Shown here: positions 35,486-42,511 of the stretch, piece after piece
Layout of the letters: every line of letters begins with the position of its first letter
Numbering within the stretch: the first letter of the stretch is position 1
Source of the DNA: RHKX01 sp963826475
GTDB lineage: Bacteria > Actinomycetota > Thermoleophilia > Solirubrobacterales > 70-9
DNA: 64,000 nt
Assembly (NCBI GenBank): GCA_963826475.1
Contig: CAWGXC010000003.1
Coordinates: forward strand, 1,116,001 to 1,180,000
Direction of reading: 5' to 3'
Program-made: the position numbers and the translations under genes
Notes under the pieces: generated by a model
Databases searched by the model: none
Seen by the model: the letters and a program-made list of their open reading frames with translations, nothing else
What the model was told of the DNA's origin: nothing

Positions 35486-36357
35486 AAGCCGGTGCCGGTG
35501 GTCGCGACGACCACCGCGCCGATGAAGCACGCCACGCCCAGGGCGCCCATCAGCGCAAGCTCCGCCGCCGGACCGCGGCGGCCCGACGGCCGGCGCTCGG
35601 CCCCGATCACGATCAGCGCGCAGAGCGCCCCGCCTGCCATTCCGCCCAGGTGCCCGCCGATGCTGATGCCGGAGACGCTGAACGTGAAGACCAGGTTCAG
35701 GACGAGATAGAACCCGAGCTGCTGGACCATCTGATCGAAGCCGCGATGCCGCGCGATCAGCAGTGTCGCGAGGAACAGACCGTAGATCGCGCCGGAGGCG
35801 CCGATCGTGAACTGAAACGGATCGCTGAGCAGCAGGGCCCCGACCGAGCCGGCGACCAGCGAGACGAGGTAGACAGCGACGAAGCGGGCCGTCCCGATCG
35901 ACGGCTCGAGCACCTTGCCGAGGATGTAGAGGACGAACATGTTGAGGGCGATGTGAATCAGCCCCGCGTGCAGGAAGCCGGCGCTGATCACCCTCCACCA
36001 CTCGCCGCCGTCGCTGAGGATCGCGTTTCCGCAGACGCCTCCATGGCCGATGGCATTTCCACAGAGGGCGCCGTCGAAGTAGACGTTTCCGAAGACGCTG
36101 AAGTTGCCGGGCCCGGTCAGGATCTCGAGGATGAACGCGACGACGTTGATCCCGATCAGGGCGGTCGTCGCGGGGAACGCCCCGGCGACCGCGCCGCCGA
36201 AGGCCGGGCGGCGGATCTGGGTCTTCTCGCCGGCGCACTCCGGGCAGCGCATGCCGACGGAGGTCGGCGTCATGCACTCCGGACAGATCGGCCGACCGCA
36301 ACGGGAGCAGGAAACCCCGGTCTCGCGGTTGGGATGCCGGTAGCAGGTGGCGGGCAT
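35482..36357 (-). CDS. Rhomboid intramembrane serine protease with N-terminal zinc finger
   Basis: The first 45 residues carry a B-box-like Cys/His zinc finger (C5, H8, C17, C20, C25, C28, C38, C41). The rhomboid domain follows with the catalytic Ser in FTIGASGAIYG, the catalytic His in GISIGGHLGGMAGG, and HAGLIHIALNMFVLY. Six to seven helices fit the family. An unusual Gly/Asn/Cys-rich external loop (GNVYFDGALCGNAIGHGG) lies between helices 1 and 2. Length 291. Confidence 0.92.
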   Translation of the reverse strand: MPATCYRHPNRETGVSCSRCGRPICPECMTPTSVGMRCPECAGEKTQIRRPAFGGAVAGAFPATTALIGINVVAFILEILTGPGNFSVFGNVYFDGALCGNAIGHGGVCGNAILSDGGEWWRVISAGFLHAGLIHIALNMFVLYILGKVLEPSIGTARFVAVYLVSLVAGSVGALLLSDPFQFTIGASGAIYGLFLATLLIARHRGFDQMVQQLGFYLVLNLVFTFSVSGISIGGHLGGMAGGALCALIVIGAERRPSGRRGPAAELALMGALGVACFIGAVVVATTGTGF

Positions 36358-36421
36358 TCGGTGAGACTAAATCAGCGGCATCACGGGTCGGACCCGCGGC
36401 CGCCCGGTGGGACGACGACCG

Positions 36422-37162
36422 TCAGCGGATCTCCGCGCTGATCAGCGCGGACTCACCCGGAACGTCGCTGCCACCCGTGGGCTCGCGGGTCACCATCACC
36501 CGCGCCGCGTGGTCGAGGCCGCTTGGAATCGCCACGGTACCGCTGCCGTCCTTCGAGAGGACGAACACGGAGGAAGGGACCACGGACCCGCCGCCGTCGC
36601 CGTTCGGCTCCTGCACCCAGGCCTGGTAGACCTCGCCCTTGCGGGTCGGCGGGAGGTTTCGCACCACCAGCGAGCCTTGGTCGCCATTGACCTCGAGGGT
36701 CCCTGTCGCCAGTGACTTTCCGTTCAGCGGCTTCGCCGCGTACGTGCGTGTGTCCGTGCCCGAACCTGTGTGGGCAGCCCAGCCGACGGCGGCGCCGGCG
36801 ATCAGCAGGGCGACTCCCAGCCCGGCCAACGCGGGTCGCAGCGAGAAATCGCCCAAGAACGAGATCCGCATGCGCCTCCGCGACGACTTCCGCGCGGGCT
36901 CGAGCTCAGCCGCCGCGGCGGCGGCCTCCGATTCGATCACGGACATGAGCCGCTCCCGCAGAGCGGCGGGCGGGTCCACCTGCGCGACGGTCACGGGCAG
37001 CACATCGACCGCGGGCATCAGCCACTGCAGTCGCTCCGCGCATACGGAGCAGCCCGCCAGATGATGCTCGAGCAGGGCCGCCTCACGCGTGTCGAGCGCG
37101 TCGAGGGCATACGCCGCCAGGTCATCGTGGCGTCCTTCGCAATCCATTGCTCGGTCGGTCAT
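36422..37162 (-). CDS. rskA: Anti-sigma-K factor, RskA type
   Basis: A membrane anti-sigma factor of 246 residues. The N-terminal zinc anti-sigma domain has HHLAGCSVC (H34, C38, C41) after HDDLAAYALDALD. One transmembrane helix (about 107-130) leads to an external RskA domain with GEVYQAWVQ and LDHAARVMVTREP. It overlaps the sigma gene upstream by four bases, the usual sigma/anti-sigma coupling. Release probably needs stepwise proteolysis. Confidence 0.93.
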   Translation of the reverse strand: MTDRAMDCEGRHDDLAAYALDALDTREAALLEHHLAGCSVCAERLQWLMPAVDVLPVTVAQVDPPAALRERLMSVIESEAAAAAAELEPARKSSRRRMRISFLGDFSLRPALAGLGVALLIAGAAVGWAAHTGSGTDTRTYAAKPLNGKSLATGTLEVNGDQGSLVVRNLPPTRKGEVYQAWVQEPNGDGGGSVVPSSVFVLSKDGSGTVAIPSGLDHAARVMVTREPTGGSDVPGESALISAEIR

Positions 37163-37791
37163 GCGGCTCCCATCGAAGCGTCGGGAAAGGCGTTCTCAGG
37201 CGGAATGGCCTCGGCGATCTGAAGTCTGATCTTTTCAAGCCCGAGCCTCATCCGCCCCTTGATCGTGCCGAGCGGCATGCTCAGCATCTCGGCGATCTCG
37301 GAGTGGCTGAAGCCACCGAAGTAGGCCAGTTGAATGACCTGCGACTGATCATCAGGCAGCGCTTGGAGCGCGCCGCGGAGCTCGCGTGACGTCTCACGGC
37401 GGATCGCCTCCGTCTCGGTCCCGTCCTGCGACGGGCTCGCCTCGATCAGCCCGTCGTCGTCGTGGTCGAGCTTTGGCGCATGCCCCGAGCCGCGCCGGAG
37501 GGCGTCAATCGCGCGGTTGCGGACCACGCTGAGGACCCATGAGCGCACGCTGCCGCGGGCCCGGTCGAAGCGGGCGTTGCTCCGCCAGATCGAGAGAAAG
37601 GCCTCCTGAGTGACGTCCTCGGCCGCGTTCCGATCGCCGACGATCCGGTAGGCGAGCGAGTAGGCCGCTCCACCGTGACGGTCGTAGAGAACCGAGAAGG
37701 CCTCGGGCTCCTTGCGGTCTACGACCGCCATCAGCTCTTCGTCCGCGAGCCGTTCCATTCGCGCCGCTGAGGTATTGGAGCCGTGACTCAT
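37159..37791 (-). CDS. sigK: ECF RNA polymerase sigma factor, SigK type
   Basis: Region 2 spans about 33-100 with EDVTQEAFLSIWRSNARFD and WVLSVVRNRAIDALRR. Region 4 is at about 140-195 with LPDDQSQVIQLAYFGGFSHS and a clear helix-turn-helix. It is 210 residues long. The adjacent RskA gene identifies it as the SigK/SigL-like ECF group, which usually autoregulates the pair. The start region is divergent to a DUF4383 gene only 50 bp away. Confidence 0.93.
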   Translation of the reverse strand: MSHGSNTSAARMERLADEELMAVVDRKEPEAFSVLYDRHGGAAYSLAYRIVGDRNAAEDVTQEAFLSIWRSNARFDRARGSVRSWVLSVVRNRAIDALRRGSGHAPKLDHDDDGLIEASPSQDGTETEAIRRETSRELRGALQALPDDQSQVIQLAYFGGFSHSEIAEMLSMPLGTIKGRMRLGLEKIRLQIAEAIPPENAFPDASMGAA

Positions 37792-37842
37792 CGGATCAAC
37801 ATACGCTGTGAAGGGCGCGGCGGATCATCGTCGGGCCTGCAA

Positions 37843-38457
37843 ATGACGGACTCCGAACAGCCCTCGAAGAAAAGGCCCACGGCAAAGCGGCCCGAGGCGG
37901 CCCCGCGCCCGGGTCCCGCACGGCTCCTTGCGCTGCTCGCCGGGATCGGGTTGGCGCTCCTCGGGGTGCTCGGCTTCTTCTACGACTCGACCTTCGGCAC
38001 CGGATCACAGCTCGCCTCTGACGACCTTGCCGGGATCCTCTTCGTCAACGGGTGGAGCAACGTCGTCTACCTGGCGAGCGGAATCCTGGCGCTGGCCCTC
38101 GCCCCCCGCTTCCCGCGGCTGACCGCGCTGGGGATCGGCGCCTTCTACCTCGTGCTCGGTCTCTGGGGTCTGTCGGAGACCAACCGCGGAATCGGGTCCA
38201 TCCTCGACGCGATCCCGCTCGGGGACAACGACAACGCCCTGCACCTGATCATCGGCGGCACGGGCCTGATCGCCGCGCTCGTCGACGGGCCCCTCCCCTC
38301 GTTGCCCGAACGGCGCCGGCGGAAGCCCGGCAAGCCCGCCCCGGCCGCCGCCAAACCCGCCAAACCCGCCAAGGCAGCTGAGCCGACTAGCGGGAGCGGA
38401 GGTCCTCGACGATCGCGCGCAACCCCTCGTTCCGGCGGCGGCGGCGCACCTCGATGA
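37843..38457 (+). CDS. DUF4383 membrane protein
   Basis: A four-helix membrane protein of 204 residues: LLALLAGIGLALLGVLGFFY, SNVVYLASGILALALA, LTALGIGAFYLVLGLWGL and LHLIIGGTGLIAALVDG, with the family motif DNDNALHLI. Function unknown. I start at ATG 37843 because the upstream ATG at 37783 overlaps the sigma gene start. The C-terminal Lys/Pro/Ala tail overlaps the convergent small gene by 71 bp, so one of the two ends may be misread. Confidence 0.72.
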   Translation: MTDSEQPSKKRPTAKRPEAAPRPGPARLLALLAGIGLALLGVLGFFYDSTFGTGSQLASDDLAGILFVNGWSNVVYLASGILALALAPRFPRLTALGIGAFYLVLGLWGLSETNRGIGSILDAIPLGDNDNALHLIIGGTGLIAALVDGPLPSLPERRRRKPGKPAPAAAKPAKPAKAAEPTSGSGGPRRSRATPRSGGGGAPR

Positions 38458-38716
38458 GGACGAGCGCGGTGCCGGCAACCCCGCCGACGGCAGCCGCCGC
38501 CACCGGCCGCACCCAGTTGCGCGGGTCACGCAACGACTGAAGCTCAGCGTCCGAGAACTCCTCCGCCCACCAGCTCAGCTCGCTGGCGGCGGCCTCGGTC
38601 AGCTTCGAGAGGGTCGTCTCGACGCGGCCGCTGACGCGCTCGGGCGGCTCGATCGGCGCCAGCGCGTCGGAGAGCAGGCCCTCGAGATCGATCGGCTGGC
38701 GCGGGTTCTCATTCAT
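38387..38716 (-). CDS. Small single-helix membrane protein after an ECF sigma factor
   Basis: A 109-residue hypothetical with an acidic N-terminal cytoplasmic part and one helix near 68-88 (VRPVAAAAVGGVAGTALVLI), then an Arg-rich end. It overlaps the upstream ECF sigma gene by 8 bp, so it is coupled to it. It lacks the HxxxCxxC zinc motif. It may be an unusual anti-sigma factor, but nothing beyond position supports this. Confidence 0.62.
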   Translation of the reverse strand: MNENPRQPIDLEGLLSDALAPIEPPERVSGRVETTLSKLTEAAASELSWWAEEFSDAELQSLRDPRNWVRPVAAAAVGGVAGTALVLIEVRRRRRNEGLRAIVEDLRSR

Positions 38717-39311
38717 CGCCCGCCCCCGCCGCCTCCAACTCTTCCTCGAGCTGCTTGATGGAGCGATGGATCAGGACCTTGGTCGCGCCGTCGGACCGAT
38801 TGAGCGCACGCGCGATCTCCCGGTTGGACATGCCGAGCGAGAAGCGCATGATCAGAGCCTCGCGCCGGTCGTCGTTGAGCTTCTCGAGTCCTGCGATCAC
38901 CTGCCGCATCCGCTCCCGTCCCTCGGCCACGCGGACGGTTCCGTGCGGGTGCATCGGCGGCTCGACGTTGTCGAGCGCCGCCGTCGGGCGCCGCGCCTTG
39001 TCGCGGTGGTAGTTCGCCGCGAGGTTGTGGGCGATGCGGATCAGCCATGGGCGCAACGGCCTGCCGTCGGACTCGCGCTGTGCCCGCTCGAAGTGCCGAT
39101 AGGCCTGTAGAAAGGTCTGCTCGGTCAGATCCTCGGCGTCGTGGTGGTTGCCGATCCGGTAGTAGGAGTACGAGTAGACGTCGCGCAGGTGGTCGCGGTA
39201 GAGGTCCTCGAAGTCGCGATTCAGCTTCGCCTTCGCCGCATCCGATCCATTCGATGAGCCCGCGCTGGCGGCTGGCGCCGACTCGTCGGGCTCCTTGTCG
39301 CTCTCCTCCAC
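38709..39311 (-). CDS. ECF RNA polymerase sigma factor
   Basis: A 200-residue ECF factor. Region 2 reads DVYSYSYYRIGNHHDAEDLTEQ then WLIRIAHNLAANYHRDKARR. Region 4 reads LNDDRREALIMRFSLGMSNR with the helix-turn-helix NREIARALNRSDGATKVLIHR. The N-terminal 30 residues are an acidic Ser-rich tail. It overlaps the small membrane protein gene downstream. The group cannot be fixed by eye. Confidence 0.9.
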   Translation of the reverse strand: MEESDKEPDESAPAASAGSSNGSDAAKAKLNRDFEDLYRDHLRDVYSYSYYRIGNHHDAEDLTEQTFLQAYRHFERAQRESDGRPLRPWLIRIAHNLAANYHRDKARRPTAALDNVEPPMHPHGTVRVAEGRERMRQVIAGLEKLNDDRREALIMRFSLGMSNREIARALNRSDGATKVLIHRSIKQLEEELEAAGAGDE

Positions 39312-39341
39312 CGATCAAGCCTATTGCCGGACCGGCACAGG

Positions 39342-41102
39342 TCACGCTGCGCTCCTCGCCCGCTCGGCTCGGCGCAGCCCCGCCACCCACTCGACGGCCG
39401 TGACGCGCCCCTCGATCAGGTCCGCGAGACCGCTCAGGCCGCTGGCGTCCACGCCCGCCCCCTCGACGGCCGCCGCGATCAACGGGACCGAGTCGAGACC
39501 CTCGGACGCCTGCCCGATGCGATCGGGGATCTGGTCCGCCGGGACGCCGCTGCCGAGCAGCTCACCGGCACGCCTGTTGCGGCTGCCCGGGGCGAGCACG
39601 GTCGCGGTCAGATCGCCGATGCCGGCAATGCCCGAGAACGTCTCGACGTCGGCTCCTCGCAGCTTGGCGAACGCGACGCACTCCCGCCATACCTCGGCGG
39701 CGGCGATGCCGGCGGCGTTGAGGCCGTGCGGCTCGGCGGCGGCGGCGGCCAGCGAGGCCGCGTTCTTGGCGGCGCCGGCCATCTCGACCCCGACGACGTC
39801 GGAGGTCCGCTCGCAGATCAGCCCGGCACGATCGAAGACGTCGCCGAGCTGCGCCCGCAGATCCTCGTCCCTGCTCGCGAGCGCCAGAGCGGCCGTACCC
39901 GAGGCCGCTTCCTTCGCATGCGCCGGGCCGCCGAGAGCGGCGATCGCCCTGACGCGCATGCGCTCGCTGACGTACTCGGCGGGCAGCGTCCCGAGCGGGG
40001 GCACGAGGCCCTTGCTGAGCACCAGCACCGCCGTCCTGGTGCCGATCCGGTCGGCCATCGCGCCGACGGCGGCGGGCAGCGAAGCGGACGGGACGGCGAG
40101 ACAGACGAGATCGAGCCCCGAGACCTCGATGTCGGCGGCGCGCTTGACCGTGATCGCATTCGAGAGCGAGATCCCGGGCAGGTAGGGGTTCTCCCGGTCA
40201 GCCTCGATCTTGGCCGCCTGCTCGCCGGTCCGGCAGCCGAGCTGCACCTCGATGCCGCCACGGGCGAGCAGCACCGCCACGGCGGTGCCCCAGCTGCCCG
40301 CGCCGATGACGGCGGCCTGGCGCATCGGCGGCAACCCCCCGAGCCACTCCCACTGCAGCTCGATGTTCGGCCAGATCCGCGCGGTCACCGTCGCCGCAAG
40401 CGAAGGCGACGGGTTCTCAGTGCGGGGGAACGTGATCGCCTTGCCGGCTCGCAACTTGACGCGGCGCGGGCGGATCCGCCAACCCCTGCGCACGTGCTCG
40501 GAGCCGTGAACGGCGACGGGCAGAACGGCGGCGCCCGACTCCAGGGCGAGGCGCCCGACCCCGCGATGGGGAGCGGCGAGCGAGCCGCGGCGGATCCGCG
40601 TTCCCTCGGGAAAGATGCAGACGGCACCGCCGCGCTCGAGAATCCGGCGGGACGTCTCGACCGTCTCGAGGTCCGCCTCCCCGCGCCTCACCGGGTAGGC
40701 GCCGAGTCGATTGAGGATCCAGCCCTGCCAGCGCTTCTCGAACAGCTCGACCTTGGCCACGTAGTGAATGGGGCGCCGCCAGGGCAGGGCCACCCCGATC
40801 AGAAACGGGTCGAGGAAGCTGCGGTGGTTGGCGGCGACGATCATCCCCCCTCCGACGCGGGCGAACTCGCGACCATGGCGCTCGAGCCTGAACCAGATCA
40901 GGAAGACCGGCTGCAGCACCAGACGGGCGAGCAGATAGATGACCCAGTTGACGCCCTTGCGGCGGGTGTAGTCGTGGTAGGAGGCGATCCGCTTTTCGCC
41001 GATCCGCTCCGGGGCGCCGGTCTTGGGGGCGCGCCGAGGTTGCTCGGTCACGACCGTTCGCTCAGCGCTATCTCCCTGATCAGCCACCGCGAAGCGGTAC
41101 AC
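39342..41102 (-). CDS. Fusion of 1-acylglycerol-3-phosphate acyltransferase (PlsC) and glycerol-3-phosphate dehydrogenase (GpsA)
   Basis: A single 586-residue frame. Residues about 50-245 are a PlsC-type acyltransferase, with a membrane segment (52-70), NHRSFLD (N92-D98) and FPEGTR (164-169). Residues 260-586 are GpsA: VIGAGSWGTAVAVLLARGG binds NAD(P), with LSKGLVPP, AALGGPAHAKEAASG and GAAKNAASLAAA near the catalytic lysine. GpsA makes sn-glycerol-3-phosphate from DHAP; PlsC adds the second acyl chain. The join (ELQWEWLGGLPPM) has an internal Met260, so separate translation of GpsA is possible. Start GTG 41102. Confidence 0.88.
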   Translation of the reverse strand: MYRFAVADQGDSAERTVVTEQPRRAPKTGAPERIGEKRIASYHDYTRRKGVNWVIYLLARLVLQPVFLIWFRLERHGREFARVGGGMIVAANHRSFLDPFLIGVALPWRRPIHYVAKVELFEKRWQGWILNRLGAYPVRRGEADLETVETSRRILERGGAVCIFPEGTRIRRGSLAAPHRGVGRLALESGAAVLPVAVHGSEHVRRGWRIRPRRVKLRAGKAITFPRTENPSPSLAATVTARIWPNIELQWEWLGGLPPMRQAAVIGAGSWGTAVAVLLARGGIEVQLGCRTGEQAAKIEADRENPYLPGISLSNAITVKRAADIEVSGLDLVCLAVPSASLPAAVGAMADRIGTRTAVLVLSKGLVPPLGTLPAEYVSERMRVRAIAALGGPAHAKEAASGTAALALASRDEDLRAQLGDVFDRAGLICERTSDVVGVEMAGAAKNAASLAAAAAEPHGLNAAGIAAAEVWRECVAFAKLRGADVETFSGIAGIGDLTATVLAPGSRNRRAGELLGSGVPADQIPDRIGQASEGLDSVPLIAAAVEGAGVDASGLSGLADLIEGRVTAVEWVAGLRRAERARSAA

Positions 41103-41144
41103 GGTGCGTGGCCCCCAGTTACAGCGCCAGCCGGATCGCCCGGT

Positions 41145-42119
41145 TCAGGATCTGCCCGCCGTGCCCTTGCGCTCGTACATCGCCGCATCGGCTCGGGCGA
41201 TGAGCGACGCCGCGTCGTCGTCGTCGGCGGCCATCACCACGCCCACTGACGCGCTCGGCGTGAGATTCTCGCCGCCGATCTCGATCGGTCTCGCGACCGC
41301 CTCGGAGAGCCGGCGTTCGAGCACGGCCGGGTCGATGGGGTCGACGTCCCCCTCCGCGACTACGACGAACTCGTCGCCGCCGATCCGGGCGACGGTGTCC
41401 TCGCCTCGGAGGGCGGCGGTCAGCCTCCCCGCGGTCAGCCGCAGCACCTCATCGCCGGCGGCGTGCCCGAGTCGATCGTTGATCCGCTTGAAGCCGTCGA
41501 GGTCGATCATGGCGACGGCCAGCTCGCGACCGCGGCGACGCGCCTTGCGAGCCAGGTGATGGCTGAGGCGGTCGGCCAGGATCAACCGGTTTGCGACCCC
41601 CGTGAGCTCGTCGCTCGTCGCCGCCTCCCCGAGCTCGTCGATCAGCGAGGCCATCTCGATGCAGGTGGTGGCCTGAAGCGCGATGTCGTCGAGCAGATCC
41701 ATCCGCTCCGGGGGCAGGTCGATGACCTTCGCGTCGAAGGTGCAGACGGTGCCGATCACGGCTCCACCCCCGGCCCTGAGCGGGACCGCTGCATAGAAGC
41801 GCACGGGATCGTCGCCCTGGACGTAGGAGCTGAACGCGAAACGGCCGTCGCCTGCAGCGTCGGAGACGTTGATGGCCTCCTCGCCTTCGACGACGAGCCG
41901 ACACATGGAGTCGCCGATCGGGCTGTCCTCGAGCGGTGCCCCATGCGCTGCGAGCCGGCGCTGCCAGCGACCGTCGATCACATGCAGGCCCGCCGACGCC
42001 GAGCCCGAGACGAAGGCGGCAAGCCGCATCAAGCCCTGCAGCGCGGGGTCGGCAACCCGATCGAGGACGCGCAGGCGCTCGATCGCGGCGAGTCGCGTTC
42101 CCTTCCCGGAATCAGTCAT
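41145..42119 (-). CDS. GAF-GGDEF diguanylate cyclase
   Basis: Residues about 20-160 form a GAF-like sensor (SASAGLHVIDGRWQRRLAAHG). Residues 168-320 form the GGDEF domain with TGVANRLILADRL, DLDGFKRINDRLGH and an intact active site RIGGDEFVVV. An inhibitory RxxD site (RGED) stands five residues before GGDEF, so c-di-GMP feedback is likely. The start is Met 42119; a TTG at 42146 would add nine residues. No transmembrane segment, so the protein is cytosolic. Confidence 0.9.
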   Translation of the reverse strand: MTDSGKGTRLAAIERLRVLDRVADPALQGLMRLAAFVSGSASAGLHVIDGRWQRRLAAHGAPLEDSPIGDSMCRLVVEGEEAINVSDAAGDGRFAFSSYVQGDDPVRFYAAVPLRAGGGAVIGTVCTFDAKVIDLPPERMDLLDDIALQATTCIEMASLIDELGEAATSDELTGVANRLILADRLSHHLARKARRRGRELAVAMIDLDGFKRINDRLGHAAGDEVLRLTAGRLTAALRGEDTVARIGGDEFVVVAEGDVDPIDPAVLERRLSEAVARPIEIGGENLTPSASVGVVMAADDDDAASLIARADAAMYERKGTAGRS

Positions 42120-42179
42120 CGGTTGGTCCGAAGCTCCCACGGCCAATGGTCATATCCTCAACTCGATCCGATCAAACGC

Positions 42180-42252
42180 GCCGGAGTAGCTCAGCTGGCA
42201 GAGCACCTGTCTTGTAAACAGGAGGTCACGGGTTCGACCCCCGTCTCCGGCT
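42180..42252 (+). tRNA. tRNA-Thr (anticodon TGT)
   Basis: A complete 73-base cloverleaf. Acceptor GCCGGAG pairs with CTCCGGC, the D stem is GCTC/GAGC, the anticodon stem CCTGT/ACAGG encloses CTTGTAA with anticodon TGT, and the T arm is ACGGG-TTCGACC-CCCGT. The discriminator base is T and CCA is not encoded. It stands alone between the diverging diguanylate cyclase and the M14 peptidase. Confidence 0.97.
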
Positions 42253-42511
42253 TGGTCGGGAAGGGCAGTGGCCACGCAAACCACCTGGGATCCCAGCTGT
42301 CAGCGCGAGTTAAGGCGGAGGGAGACCTTCGGCAGATCGAACACCGCAGAAAAGCGAACCACGTGTTCGCGAATCTACGGATGACATCCTCGCATTCGAG
42401 GCGCCGGAATGCATCACGAACGCCCATCCAGTTAGCCTCCGCGGCGTTCGCCGTGGGATGGGCCGCGGCGGCCAGGGACACGAATCTGGCAACACAACGG
42501 TGGGAGGCGCG

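Noticed and set aside
42191..42481. Minus-strand frame covering the tRNA-Thr
   Set aside because: Its end is the antisense of the tRNA, a common false protein; the remainder has no recognisable domain, and no integrase was found although a tRNA end can be an attachment site. The gap 42253-42511 holds no supported gene.
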